This document shows positions 24,693 through 33,651 of a stretch of DNA of 64,000 bases, piece after piece. Each line of letters opens with the position of its first letter. Position 1 is the first letter of the stretch. Position numbers and translations under genes: made by a program. A model generated the notes under the pieces. It was given only the letters and a program-made list of their open reading frames with translations, had not been told where the DNA came from and searched no databases. Source of the stretch: Alteribacter aurantiacus DSM 18675 (lineage in GTDB: Bacteria; Bacillota; Bacilli; Bacillales; Salisediminibacteriaceae); contig NZ_KE386942.1 of the NCBI RefSeq assembly GCF_000429705.1, forward strand, positions 1 to 64,000, given 5' to 3'.

Positions 24693-26309
24693 TTAGTAGG
24701 CGCTAATCGCACCGTCTGTTCTCGATTCCGTTCCACCTGCGAGGACGCCTGTTTTCGGATCGCGCCAAATAATTTGTCCACGTCCAAAGCCGCCACTCAT
24801 ATGGGCCACTTGAATGTCATGTCCTCGTTTTGTCAATTCCCGAGCAACTGGTGCTCCGAAACTTTGTTCAAACATGACCGTTTTGTCTTTCATCCACTGC
24901 CACCTCGGCGCGTCGAGTGCCGCTTGAGGATTGAGACAGAAGTCGACCGTGTTCATAATGACTTGCATGTGACCTTGTGGCTGCATAAAACCGCCCATCA
25001 CTCCAAACGGACCAACCGCTTCATTTCCTTTCGTTAAAAAGCCAGGAATGATCGTATGGAAGGTTCGTTTGTTAGGCTTCAAGGCGTTCTCATGTTCAGG
25101 ATCGAGGCTGAAGTTATGCCCGCGATTTTGCAAGGCGATTCCTGTTTCAGGGACCACAACGCCTGATCCAAAGCCCATGTAGTTACTTTGGATAAAGGAA
25201 ACCATGTTCCCTTCCCCATCCGCTGTAGCCAAATAGACTGTCCCTCCTTTTGGAGGTTCACCTGCTGAAGGATACATGGCATGCTCACCAATCACTTCAC
25301 GACGGGCACGTCCATACTCCTCACTAAGCAAGGTACTCGTATCCACACTCATGTGACTCTCTTCCGTCACATATTTGTTTCCATCCATAAACGCCAGTTT
25401 CATCGCTTCGATTTGGCGATGAAGGGTGTGTTCGTCGTCTCTTCCTGAGAACTCGTCATCTTTTAGCATATTTAATGCCATCAATGCGATAATGCCTTGC
25501 CCATTCGGTGGAATTTCCCACACGTCATACCCTTTGTAATGAACGGAGATTGGTTTGACCCATTCAGGCTGATAAGACGCTAAATCTTCTTTTCGTAAAT
25601 AGCCTCCATGAGCTTTTGAGAATTGATCCATTTTATCAGCCAATTCACCTTTATAAAAAGCTTCAGCGTTCGTTTCACCGATCAATTCCAACGTTCGGGC
25701 GTGTTCTTCCGATTTCCAGACCTCCCCAGCCCTAGGCGCACGTCCATCTGGGGCAAATGTGGTAAACCAATGAGCGTACTCATCACCGTCAAGCTTTTCT
25801 CTGAACGCTTGCTCTGCTTTTTCCCAGTAAAAAGCAAGGGTTGGGCTTAATGGGAATCCTTCACGTGCATATTTTACTGCCGGGGCGAGGACGTCCATGA
25901 GAGGTAATTTGCCGAACTTTTCCGATAATTCAGCCCAGGATGCTGGTGCCCCAGGAACAGTAACCGGTGTTAAGCCGAAAGCGGGCATTTCTTTGTGACC
26001 TTTTTTCGTTACTTCGTCAATGGAGATCGAAGCGGGTGCGGGACCACTTGCATTCAACCCGTGAAGTTCCCCTTTTGTCCAAACAAGGGCAAATGCATCT
26101 CCGCCAATTCCGTTAGAGGTCGGTTCCACAACCGTAAGGCAAGCTGCTGTTGCAATGGCGGCATCAATGGCATTACCTCCTTTTTTCATAATATCAAGAC
26201 CTGCTTGAGCTGCCAGGGGCTGTGACGTTGCCACCATTCCATTTTGTGCGTATGTAACCATTCGTTGCGAGGGATAAGGATAATGCTGACTATCAAATTC
26301 AATCATCAT
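24693..26309 (-). CDS. Gamma-glutamyltransferase family protein (YwrD-like)
   Basis: A 538-residue Ntn-hydrolase of the gamma-glutamyltranspeptidase family. The precursor should cleave itself before the nucleophilic Thr in PPKGGTVYLATADGEGNMVSF, giving large and small subunits. The small-subunit block PNKRTFHTIIPGFL and the GGF motif MGGFMQPQGHMQV are present. There is no signal peptide, so it is probably cytoplasmic like YwrD. The ATG-ATG at 26309 with AGAGGAG was chosen; the longer frame adds a basic tail without a site. Confidence 0.9.
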   Translation of the reverse strand: MMIEFDSQHYPYPSQRMVTYAQNGMVATSQPLAAQAGLDIMKKGGNAIDAAIATAACLTVVEPTSNGIGGDAFALVWTKGELHGLNASGPAPASISIDEVTKKGHKEMPAFGLTPVTVPGAPASWAELSEKFGKLPLMDVLAPAVKYAREGFPLSPTLAFYWEKAEQAFREKLDGDEYAHWFTTFAPDGRAPRAGEVWKSEEHARTLELIGETNAEAFYKGELADKMDQFSKAHGGYLRKEDLASYQPEWVKPISVHYKGYDVWEIPPNGQGIIALMALNMLKDDEFSGRDDEHTLHRQIEAMKLAFMDGNKYVTEESHMSVDTSTLLSEEYGRARREVIGEHAMYPSAGEPPKGGTVYLATADGEGNMVSFIQSNYMGFGSGVVVPETGIALQNRGHNFSLDPEHENALKPNKRTFHTIIPGFLTKGNEAVGPFGVMGGFMQPQGHMQVIMNTVDFCLNPQAALDAPRWQWMKDKTVMFEQSFGAPVARELTKRGHDIQVAHMSGGFGRGQIIWRDPKTGVLAGGTESRTDGAISAY

Positions 26310-26447
26310 AATGACTCCTCTCAAACTCTTTTTGTCCATCGTATCATATTTCGTGTATCGAATAAATTTAAACCTCTTCGATTCCAAAGATGCACCAGTA
26401 TTGCTTTTTCTTTTTTAGCCACCCTATACAATGAGGGGGTGACAGAG

Positions 26448-26609
26448 ATGGCACAAAATATCTTATGTGAAGTGAACAACTGCGTACACAATATGGAAGG
26501 GCAACGTTGCGGTGCTTCTGAAATCTTTGTGGTTAGCCACAGAGGTAAAAATGCTTCCAAACAAGAAGAAACAGACTGTAAAACGTTCGAACCCACTGAC
26601 TTAGGATAG
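26448..26609 (+). CDS. DUF1540 domain protein
   Basis: A 53-residue protein carrying the DUF1540 pattern: CEVNNCVHN, then C(GAS)EIFV, then C near the end (DCKTFEP). These four cysteines are expected to bind a metal, probably zinc. Such small proteins are common in Firmicutes and have no known role. The start has GAGGGGGTGACAG. It is followed directly by a perfect terminator. Confidence 0.8.
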   Translation: MAQNILCEVNNCVHNMEGQRCGASEIFVVSHRGKNASKQEETDCKTFEPTDLG

Positions 26610-26612
26610 TTA

Positions 26613-26650
26613 AGACGCCACAGAAGTCCATCACTTCTGTGGCGTTTTTG
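26613..26650. terminator. Bidirectional terminator
   Basis: A perfect 13-bp stem (26615-26627 with 26633-26645), a 5-nt loop and five T. It also serves the convergent SDR gene, whose stop is at 26651. Confidence 0.92.
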
Positions 26651-27412
26651 TTAAAAGTTCGAGCGGCTTTGGCCTCCGTCTACATTGAGTGTCGCCCCGA
26701 CAACCCAGCTTGCACGTTCTGAAGCTAGAAAGATAGCCACATCCGCCACTTCCTCCACCCGGCCAAAACGTCCAGCAGGGATTTCTTGTTCAACGAATTG
26801 ATTGATTTTTTCAGGATCTGCTTCAAGTCGTTTTTGCCAGTTGCCTGTTGGATGCAAAATGGACCCTGGAGCCACACCGTTCACGCGAATGCCATCTTTA
26901 ATCACTTCGTCAGCTAACGATTTTGTAAAGCTGATCATCGCTGATTTGGCACTGTTGTAGGTAGGCTTTCCTCCTGATTCACGTCCGAAAATTGAAGAAA
27001 TATTCACGATCGCGCCTGCTTTATTTTCACGCATGTTCGTTACTGCCAGTTGGCTGAAGTGAACCGCTGACATGTAGTTCAATTCAAATGCTTCGCGGAA
27101 CTGATCGAGAGATGTTTCCATCGTTTTACCACCGCTACTTCCACCAACATTGTTCACAAGTACATCCACACTCCCGAAATCTTCAACAAATTGGTGGAAA
27201 ACACGGCCACGGGCATCTTGATCAGTTAAATCGGCAGAGTACGTTCTTACCCCTTCACCGAGCCCCTCTTTGGTATTAGCCAAATCCTCTTTAGAGCGGG
27301 CAACAATCCCTACCTTTGCCCCTTCGTTTACAAATGCCTCTGCAATCCCTTTCCCGATTCCTTTTGAACCGCCTGTTACAAGTACGTTTTTACCGTTTAA
27401 ACCTAAGTCCAT
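26651..27412 (-). CDS. Short-chain dehydrogenase/reductase (SDR)
   Basis: A 253-residue classical SDR. The NAD(P) motif is TGGSKGIGKGIAEAFV. The active site is Ser in ISSIFG and Tyr-(X)3-Lys in YNSAKSAM, and the C-terminal block is NVDGGQSRS. The substrate is unknown; the closest general group is 3-oxoacyl-ACP reductase-like. The gene ends the mutY transcript: the mutY stop and this start are separated by no more than a base or two. Confidence 0.87.
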   Translation of the reverse strand: MDLGLNGKNVLVTGGSKGIGKGIAEAFVNEGAKVGIVARSKEDLANTKEGLGEGVRTYSADLTDQDARGRVFHQFVEDFGSVDVLVNNVGGSSGGKTMETSLDQFREAFELNYMSAVHFSQLAVTNMRENKAGAIVNISSIFGRESGGKPTYNSAKSAMISFTKSLADEVIKDGIRVNGVAPGSILHPTGNWQKRLEADPEKINQFVEQEIPAGRFGRVEEVADVAIFLASERASWVVGATLNVDGGQSRSNF

Positions 27413-28492
27413 TTATACTTCCCCCTTGATCACATAGTCGATGATTTTTTGATGGGACACTGGGAACGGATACTTGTCCACTTCTTCTTTGTTTACCCAC
27501 TTTAGCGTTTCTGGAAGCTTCCCTTCTTCAGGTACCACTCCTGTAAACACATCAATTTCCCATACGATATGGGAGAAGACGTGCCTTACGTGTTGCACAT
27601 TCTCAAGTGCTTTAGGAGCGCTTACTTCTCGTTCGGCTAAATAACGTTGAAGCTCTTCCCCCTTTGGTGAATCGTCTTCGCAGTTTGGAAACTGCCACAG
27701 CTTGGCAAGTAACCCGGTATCAGGACGACGCTCAATTAATACCTGGCCTGAGCTGTTTTGTAAAACAACAGCTTTCATCGCTTTTGTTTTAGGAGGCTTC
27801 TTTTTTGCTTTTACCGGTAGAAGATCTTGAACGCCCTCTTCCCGTGCACTGCAGTGTTGCTGAACGGGACAAATCAAGCACGAGGGAGATTTCGGCGTAC
27901 AAATTAACGCTCCTAGCTCCATCAACCCTTGATTAAAATCAGATGGCTCTGTATGTATGACCATGTCTTCAATGATGTTTTCAAACCGTTTACGGGTTGT
28001 CACTTTACTAATGTCATCGTAAATCGTCATGAGCCTCGACACGACCCTCATGACGTTTCCATCCACGGCCGCTTCCGGGCGATTGTAGGCGATACTTGTA
28101 ATCGCTCCAGCTGTGTATGGACCAACACCTTTAAGCTTCAATACTTCTTGTTTCGTATTTGGAACAATCCCGCCATAAGATTCGGACACTTCTTTTACCG
28201 CAGCTTGCAGGTTCCTCGCCCTCGAATAATAGCCGAGACCTTCCCACGCTTTCAGCACCGTTTCTTCTTTTGCATCCGCTAGGGCTTTAGGGGTTGGAAA
28301 AAGAGAAATGAATCGGTTAAAATACGGAATAACCGTATCAACCCGGGTTTGTTGAAGCATAATCTCACTGACCCAAATTTTATAAGGATCTTGGTCTTCT
28401 CGCCAAGGAAGGTCCCTTTTATTTTCTTGGTACCATTGTGTCAGGTCATTACAAAACCCTTGTATATCAAATGTTTCTAATTGGTTGTCCAT
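27413..28492 (-). CDS. mutY: A/G-specific adenine DNA glycosylase MutY
   Basis: A 359-residue base-excision enzyme that removes adenine mispaired with 8-oxoguanine. The HhH-GPD core includes LKGVGPYTAGAI and VDGNVMRV with the catalytic Asp. The [4Fe-4S] cluster ligands are C-x6-C-x2-C-x5-C in CTPKSPSCLICPVQQHC. A NUDIX-like C-terminal domain that reads 8-oxoG is present. B. subtilis mutY (yfhQ) lies in the same place, between yfhP and yfhS. Confidence 0.95.
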   Translation of the reverse strand: MDNQLETFDIQGFCNDLTQWYQENKRDLPWREDQDPYKIWVSEIMLQQTRVDTVIPYFNRFISLFPTPKALADAKEETVLKAWEGLGYYSRARNLQAAVKEVSESYGGIVPNTKQEVLKLKGVGPYTAGAITSIAYNRPEAAVDGNVMRVVSRLMTIYDDISKVTTRKRFENIIEDMVIHTEPSDFNQGLMELGALICTPKSPSCLICPVQQHCSAREEGVQDLLPVKAKKKPPKTKAMKAVVLQNSSGQVLIERRPDTGLLAKLWQFPNCEDDSPKGEELQRYLAEREVSAPKALENVQHVRHVFSHIVWEIDVFTGVVPEEGKLPETLKWVNKEEVDKYPFPVSHQKIIDYVIKGEV

Positions 28493-28518
28493 CTAAGATG
28501 ACTCCTTTATCCTTGTAT

Positions 28519-28833
28519 CTAATCTTGTTTCTTTTGCACAAAAGCCCAGCAATGGACTTTCTTAACTCCGCCTTCAACGAGGGAATCTAGCTTTGAAAAA
28601 AGAGGATGTTCATTTGTACAGCGGCGTTTTTTCATTGCATGATAGTGGCTCATCGTAGGTAACGTGAACATTTCTACGTAAAGGTGTTTTTGGTCAGCTG
28701 CCTCGTACCAGTCAACCTCCTCTGCTCCATATTCGGACAGAGCAGGCAAGATGTCTTTCATGACTTGTTCGTACTCAGTAACCATGTCTTCTTTCACTTT
28801 ATATTCCATAAAAATCTGTAACTTTTCACTCAT
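28519..28833 (-). CDS. Small conserved protein, possible dimeric alpha/beta-barrel
   Basis: A 104-residue soluble protein (IFMEYKVKEDMVTEYEQVMKDIL...YVEMFTLPTMSHYHAMKKRR). The alternation of strands and helices and the length fit a ferredoxin-like dimeric barrel (ABM-type) fold, but no specific family is recognised. The start follows AAAAGGAGAATGGG. It precedes mutY by 26 bp on the same strand and is probably co-transcribed with it. Function unknown. Confidence 0.7.
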   Translation of the reverse strand: MSEKLQIFMEYKVKEDMVTEYEQVMKDILPALSEYGAEEVDWYEAADQKHLYVEMFTLPTMSHYHAMKKRRCTNEHPLFSKLDSLVEGGVKKVHCWAFVQKKQD

Positions 28834-28992
28834 TACCCATTCTCCTTTTTAAATGCTTCATTTTCGGGTATGACTATTAAAAGTGTGTGTTCATTTTATT
28901 AAAAATGCGTAAAATACCGTTACCCATACGGTCTTTTCTATATAGTTTAGTGTAACAGCAAAATGTAAATGATTCATCAAGGAGGTGCACGA

Positions 28993-29976
28993 ATGGATAC
29001 GGGAACTCACGTCGTTATGGGAATTGCATTAGGAGGGCTCGCTACGTTAGACCCTGTCGTTTCACAAAATCCCGCTATGATGCAGGCGGTAATGGTCGGG
29101 GCCATCGTTGGCTCACAAGCTCCCGATTTTGATACCGTGCTCAAATTCAAAAACAATGCTTCCTATATCCGGCACCACCGGGGCGTCACCCATTCCGTGC
29201 CTTTTTGGTTCATCTGGCCAACGCTCATTACCTTTGCCCTTGCTCTAATGATCCCCGGTGTGTCTCTTGTCAACCTTTGGCTGTGGACGTTTCTAGCCGT
29301 GTTTTTACACGTGTTTGTGGACATATTTAATGCCTACGGAACAAAAGCACTATCGCCATTCAAGCCGAAATGGCTAGCCCTTGGCATTATTAATATTTTC
29401 GATCCATTTATCTTTTCTGCTCACATCGTCGCCTTTTTGTTTTGGCGTTACGGGTTTGATCCTGGTTTCACCTTTTTAACGATGTTTGCCGTCATTGCCC
29501 TTTATTATGTATGGAGAGTAAGGGAACAGCAAAAAGTACGACAACAATTGAAGTCTCTTCACCCTGATGCGACGCACATCTTCACATCTCCTACCTTTCG
29601 ATGGAGTCAGTGGCACATCGTTGTTCGGACAGCCAAAAAGCTGTATGTGGCCCAAATGAAAAATGGGACCGTTAATTATTTTGAGACGTATCCATTTGAG
29701 CCAATCCCAGATCATCCGATAATTAATGCGGCCAGGGAAGATAAAAACCTCGCTGCTTTTCTCTCCTTCTCTCCCACATATCGTTGGGAAATCCACCGGG
29801 AGAAGCGGGGCTATACGGTTAAATTTATCGATCTTCGCTACCGTTCAAAAGGCTACTATCCTTTTATCGCCATTGTAAAGATGGACGAAGATCACACGAT
29901 CCTCTCAAGCTATACAGGTTGGATTTATAACACCAATACACTGCAACGAAAGCTTGAAGTTGCAGCCCAAACGTAG
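28993..29976 (+). CDS. yfhP: Membrane-bound metal-dependent hydrolase YfhP
   Basis: A 327-residue protein of the YdjM/YfhP family. Conserved putative metal ligands are MDTGTHVVMG (His), GSQAPDFDTV (Asp) and HHRGVTHSVPF (His). Four or five membrane helices follow, and then a soluble C-terminal domain of about 140 residues. The enzyme activity is not established for the family. It is the B. subtilis yfhP neighbour of mutY. The ATG at 28993 was chosen for AAGGAGGTGCACGA. Confidence 0.88.
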   Translation: MDTGTHVVMGIALGGLATLDPVVSQNPAMMQAVMVGAIVGSQAPDFDTVLKFKNNASYIRHHRGVTHSVPFWFIWPTLITFALALMIPGVSLVNLWLWTFLAVFLHVFVDIFNAYGTKALSPFKPKWLALGIINIFDPFIFSAHIVAFLFWRYGFDPGFTFLTMFAVIALYYVWRVREQQKVRQQLKSLHPDATHIFTSPTFRWSQWHIVVRTAKKLYVAQMKNGTVNYFETYPFEPIPDHPIINAAREDKNLAAFLSFSPTYRWEIHREKRGYTVKFIDLRYRSKGYYPFIAIVKMDEDHTILSSYTGWIYNTNTLQRKLEVAAQT

Positions 29977-29981
29977 GACGA

Positions 29982-30012
29982 AGCCGGCTCAGGGGATGAG
30001 CCGGTTTTTTTG
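29982..30012 (+). terminator. Intrinsic terminator of yfhP
   Basis: CCGGCTCA (29984-29991), 5-nt loop, TGAGCCGG (29997-30004), then eight T. Confidence 0.93.
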
Positions 30013-30055
30013 GTTGGTGGAGTGGCGCGGGGTAGCGGGCAATCTGGGAATGAGG

Positions 30056-30135
30056 CTAACCTGTTTAAATCGCAGCGTAACCTGTTTAAAAGGCGGGCTA
30101 ACCTGTTTAAAGTCGACACGAACCTGTTTAAACCG
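30056..30135. repeat. Tandem array of 21-bp units (core AACCTGTTTAAA)
   Basis: The invariant 12-mer AACCTGTTTAAA starts exactly every 21 bp at 30058, 30079, 30100 and 30121. The nine bases between are different in each unit. It lies between the terminators of the convergent genes yfhP and yfhJ. A solitary unit with the same GCTAACCTGTTTAAA occurs at 45192. Confidence 0.9.
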
Positions 30136-30166
30136 CCCCCTCTCTCCTACACGCACCCATCCAACC

Positions 30167-30195
30167 AAAAAAAGATGACCTGTTAAAGGCCATCT
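30167..30195 (-). terminator. Intrinsic terminator of yfhJ
   Basis: On the minus strand AGATGGCCT pairs with AGGTCATCT, then seven T, just past the yfhJ stop. Confidence 0.85.
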
Positions 30196-30197
30196 TC

Positions 30198-30482
30198 TTA
30201 GTGAAAGATTTGATAATCAGTGCTATTCCCATGATCTTCAAAGTGCTGCTTGAATTTAGGGTTTTGAAGCATCACTTCATGCAGGCGGCTACCGTATTGA
30301 TTGATCCATTGAAGAAGGATCATTTCGGTCATTTCTTTTCCTCTGTATTTTCTACCTGCTTTAGCGTACGTCGATTCGAAGTCTTCCCACAAAAGTTCAA
30401 CCCATCTGCGTGCTTCAACAGATGTCATTTGATCATTTTTTTCCAATAATCGGTTTGTTAAACGGTCAAAATAATCGTTCAT
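30198..30482 (-). CDS. yfhJ: YfhJ family (WVELL) protein
   Basis: A 94-residue protein with the name-giving WVELLWEDFE motif (residues 27-36) and the block EMTEMILLQWINQYGSRLHE. This is the WVELL family, found in sporulating bacilli and without known function. The start has AAAAGGAGGAATCGG. It is divergent from sspK, an arrangement also seen in B. subtilis (yfhJ/sspK), which suggests a link to sporulation. Confidence 0.88.
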   Translation of the reverse strand: MNDYFDRLTNRLLEKNDQMTSVEARRWVELLWEDFESTYAKAGRKYRGKEMTEMILLQWINQYGSRLHEVMLQNPKFKQHFEDHGNSTDYQIFH

Positions 30483-30579
30483 AATATCCGATTCCTCCTT
30501 TTACATTTTTTCCAAAGGATGAATGATAATGCTGCTCCATAAACTAACCTTGCCCCGTCAAAAAAAGGAGGTTCATTCC

Positions 30580-30726
30580 TTGAGAAATAAAGCAAAAGGT
30601 TTCCCAAACCGCATGCGGTTTTCCAAAGAACGCCGAACTGACGATGAACACCAATCAAAGCGAGCCAACGGTGAGATCAATGATCATCCTAACGCTCGTA
30701 TGAATTCATCAAACAACCAACAGTAA
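30580..30726 (+). CDS. sspK: Small acid-soluble spore protein K
   Basis: A 48-residue protein matching SspK: RNKAKGFPN at the start, then SKRANGEINDHPNARM. The start codon is TTG at 30580, with AAAAAGGAGG eight bases upstream. SspK is a minor spore-core SASP synthesised in the forespore under sigma F/G control. Its reading frame is short enough to be missed by automatic calls. Confidence 0.88.
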   Translation: MRNKAKGFPNRMRFSKERRTDDEHQSKRANGEINDHPNARMNSSNNQQ

Positions 30727-30753
30727 TTAAGCATTCATTGGGAGGTGCCCGTA

Positions 30754-30915
30754 GTGGCCAAAGGAACAACGAGACCATTGTTTGGATTAAAGTACAGCGA
30801 TCCGTTTCAATCTCCTCGTGCAAATCCTAAACACGCTTTTCATCAAGTAAATGGTGAGTCACAGCAAAGCCAACACAACCAAATTCTCGAAGTACAAACG
30901 AGAAAACGGAGCTAG
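30754..30915 (+). CDS. YpzG-like small protein
   Basis: A 53-residue basic protein beginning with GTG at 30754, with GGAGGTG seven bases upstream. The stretch RANPKHAFHQVNGESQQSQ recalls the YpzG family (PKH..QVNGETQ), small proteins of sporulating bacilli without known role. It follows sspK by 27 bp on the same strand, so it may be read from the same forespore transcript. Too short for the 60-residue cutoff commonly used. Confidence 0.75.
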   Translation: MAKGTTRPLFGLKYSDPFQSPRANPKHAFHQVNGESQQSQHNQILEVQTRKRS

Positions 30916-31013
30916 GCTCATTCATGAATGGACCAGAAAGAGAGAGGCTTTTCGCCTTTCTCTTCTTTTTTTCCAGATCATGAGTCGACAATACAACAGG
31001 TAACGTTACACGC

Positions 31014-31328
31014 TTACTTGTTCTTTTGCTCTAATAACGAAATGGGTACGGCTTCTTCTTCTTTGCCACCGTCTCGGTGACCCCAAGCAAACACACCGTT
31101 CATATACGTGATCTTGAACGTGCTCGCTTCGTTAACAAACGCATAGGTTTCGCCAGGCTTGAAATCGTCGGGGTTCATGAGGTAGGCTTTCGCCATTGCC
31201 ATCTTTCTTTCATGAACAGCGTATTCATTCACCATCCCCATTTGCTCCGCCTTTTGTGCTTTTTCTTTCAACATTGCAATTTCGTTACGCAATTCTACTT
31301 CAGTCATTTGACTATATCTTCGTTCCAA
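31014..31328 (-). CDS. yfhH: YfhH family protein (DUF1811)
   Basis: A 104-residue protein. The N-terminal helical half (MTEVELRNEIAMLKEKAQKAEQMGMVNEYAVHERKM) and a C-terminal beta domain (FKITYMNGVFAWGHR...EEAVPISLL) match B. subtilis YfhH closely. The B. subtilis protein has a structure but no assigned function. The start is TTG at 31328 with AAAGGACG upstream. Gene order (yfhH near recX and sspK) follows B. subtilis. Confidence 0.9.
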   Translation of the reverse strand: MERRYSQMTEVELRNEIAMLKEKAQKAEQMGMVNEYAVHERKMAMAKAYLMNPDDFKPGETYAFVNEASTFKITYMNGVFAWGHRDGGKEEEAVPISLLEQKNK

Positions 31329-31436
31329 TGTTTACAACGTCCTTTACTAGCGGTTTACGTATCATTATATGGGATTAACGTATAAAAGAAAAGACTTGTG
31401 CACCTCTTATACAAATAGATACAAAAGTAGAACAAA

Positions 31437-33104
31437 TCAGACGATCAGTAAAATGATATACCCTATAATACCCGCAAACCCTGCATAATAAAGCATCGGT
31501 AGTAGTGTCATGCGAATAATGGTCCCTTCTTTTCCAACCAAACCGGCTACGGATGCAGCTGCTACAACATTTAATACGCAAATCATATTTCCTGCGTTTG
31601 AGCCTAAAATTTGCAGGGCAACAATACGGGCTGGGTCCAATTGAATTTGATCAGCCACACTAAATTGAAAAAGGGAAAACATCATATTACTAAACGTGGC
31701 GCTGCCTGAAATAAACGACCCGAGTGCTCCTATAAACGGTGCCACCAATGGCCATTCTCCACCGATCGCACTCGATGCGGTGGCCGCTAACTCCATCGGC
31801 ATACTATCAAGCCCCGCACCATTTGTCCCCGAATTGATAAAAATCCGAACCATCGGCACAGCTGTAAACAGGGTGATCGCTGTTCCAATGAGGGCTCTGC
31901 CCGACTGAGATGCTGCTGATTGAAGCTCGCTTATTTTCATGTTGTACAAAAAGTACGTAGCCAGAACCACTACGATAAACACAAACCCCGGTAAATAAAA
32001 AGGCTGTAAACTCTCAGAAATCCCGGTTCCTAATATATCTGAATACGTAATCGTCACGTCTTGAAGCCATGCTTTAAACGGCAGGGCATCCAGGCGAGTA
32101 AGAACGAGAAGGCCCCCAACCAGAAGATAAGGAATCCAGGCTTTGATTAAGCTTGGGCGCTTTCTACGAGTCTCGCCTTCTGCAAGAAGTGTGCCCACCC
32201 AGTGTGGAAGCCACGCTTTACGATCCGGAAAATCCCATGTCTCTTTTGGCACAAGAAACCCTTTCTTCGCTGCCGGCACAACAATCGCAAGGCCGATAAG
32301 TCCACCGAAAATCGACGGAAACTCCGGTCCCAGAAAGGTTGCCACGATAAGAGCGGGAACGGTAAAGCTAAGCCCTGCAAAGAGAGCGAACTTCCAGGCT
32401 TTTAGCCCTTCTTTCCACGAACGATTTTCACCAAAAAAGCGCGTCATAAGCATAACTAAAATAAGTGGCATCAAGGTCCCTGTAAAAATATCCACTTGCA
32501 TCACGTAGGAGGACACTTGCTGAATAAACGCATCCATTCCCCCCGCTTGTTCAACGTAAGGGGCCACTACTGGAGCAAGTTGGCCTCCTTCATATAGACC
32601 TTGTTCCACTCCGACTACCACTGGTGTCCCCACAGCTCCAAAGGAAACAGGACTACTGTCCGCAATGAGGGCCAATGCTACAGCTGCTAGTGGTGGGAAC
32701 CCAAGGACGACTAGGAGTGGCGCTCCGATGGCAGCCGGTGTACCGAATCCAGCCGCCCCTTCAATGAAGGCGCCGAACAACCACGCAATAATGATCAATT
32801 GAACACGTCTGTCTTTACTGATTTTCATAAAGCTTCTACGAATCGTATCAATGGCCCCGGTCATTTTTAACGTATTCAAAAGAAGGATCGCACCAAACAC
32901 AATATACAGGATGGATAATCCAATCATTAGTCCTTCAAGAGTTGAAGCAGCGATGACTCTGATCGGGACTTGCCAATAAAAAAATGCAAGAAAGGCCGTA
33001 GCCAAAAGGCTGATCGTCATCGCTTTTACAGCTGAAACTTTCAAAACAACCAAAAGAATCATAACGCTTAAAACAGGTGTTAACGCAACAATTGTTTGCA
33101 ACAT
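31437..33104 (-). CDS. lctP: L-lactate permease
   Basis: A 555-residue membrane protein of the LctP/LldP family, with about 13-14 helices and the family blocks AWLFGAFIEGAAGFGTPAAIGAPLLV and GALGSFISGSATFSNMMFSLFQ. It takes up L-lactate (and often glycolate) with protons. No lactate-utilisation genes lie beside it here; it is inserted between yfhH and recX relative to B. subtilis. The start follows GGGAGAGGGTTACAC. Confidence 0.93.
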   Translation of the reverse strand: MLQTIVALTPVLSVMILLVVLKVSAVKAMTISLLATAFLAFFYWQVPIRVIAASTLEGLMIGLSILYIVFGAILLLNTLKMTGAIDTIRRSFMKISKDRRVQLIIIAWLFGAFIEGAAGFGTPAAIGAPLLVVLGFPPLAAVALALIADSSPVSFGAVGTPVVVGVEQGLYEGGQLAPVVAPYVEQAGGMDAFIQQVSSYVMQVDIFTGTLMPLILVMLMTRFFGENRSWKEGLKAWKFALFAGLSFTVPALIVATFLGPEFPSIFGGLIGLAIVVPAAKKGFLVPKETWDFPDRKAWLPHWVGTLLAEGETRRKRPSLIKAWIPYLLVGGLLVLTRLDALPFKAWLQDVTITYSDILGTGISESLQPFYLPGFVFIVVVLATYFLYNMKISELQSAASQSGRALIGTAITLFTAVPMVRIFINSGTNGAGLDSMPMELAATASSAIGGEWPLVAPFIGALGSFISGSATFSNMMFSLFQFSVADQIQLDPARIVALQILGSNAGNMICVLNVVAAASVAGLVGKEGTIIRMTLLPMLYYAGFAGIIGYIILLIV

Positions 33105-33301
33105 GTGTAACCCTCTCCCTCAAGGGATATGACGTAGTATAGATTCATTATACCATTTGCTTGCTCAGTATTTCACAATATATTTTGTCGAAAGTTGGAA
33201 AGTTTTGTGAAGGTTTATGTAATGGTGTTTTGTTAAATATCTACTCTGTAGATTGGATTGGTTAATGGCTCACGTTTGCTTCACGGTGAAACCCGGTTTG
33301 A

Positions 33302-33430
33302 GGGGCTAACCCGTTAATTACGTTCGGTCACCCGTTAATGGAATGAGCAAAGCCGTTAATGCACCTCTCCTACCGTTGAATCTTAAAGATCAAGCCGCGA
33401 ATTCGCTCCACTAACCCGGTAAACTACTCG
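33302..33430. repeat. Tandem array of 21-bp units (core CCCGTTAAT)
   Basis: Six units in exact 21-bp register: the core begins at 33310, 33331, 33352, 33373, 33394 and 33415, and decays from CCCGTTAAT to CCCGGTAAA along the array. It lies in the gap 33105-33651, between lctP and recX, which has no gene. Confidence 0.85.
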
Positions 33431-33510
33431 CAAAACACCATTTTCAACAGCCTATGAGCTGTATTAATTAGAAGATTCGCTATTTTAAGAAGGAGATCCT
33501 TCACCATGCA

Positions 33511-33605
33511 TAAACTTATAATAAATTTTTTGTACTTCTAATGGATCCTCTTCCTTTTGTAATGAATTTTCCCCTCTTATAATAAATCCTTATTTTTTAA
33601 CGAAT
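33511..33605. repeat. Tandem array of 20-21-bp units (core CTTATAATAAAT)
   Basis: Units start at 33515, 33535, 33556 and 33576, with a degenerate fifth near 33594. The first and fourth share CTTATAATAAAT exactly. It is a separate array from the one 85 bp away and has a different core. Confidence 0.7.
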
Positions 33606-33651
33606 CTCTCTCCTGTCTCCCCTTTCCCTCCAAGCAAAAAAAAAGCGAGGG

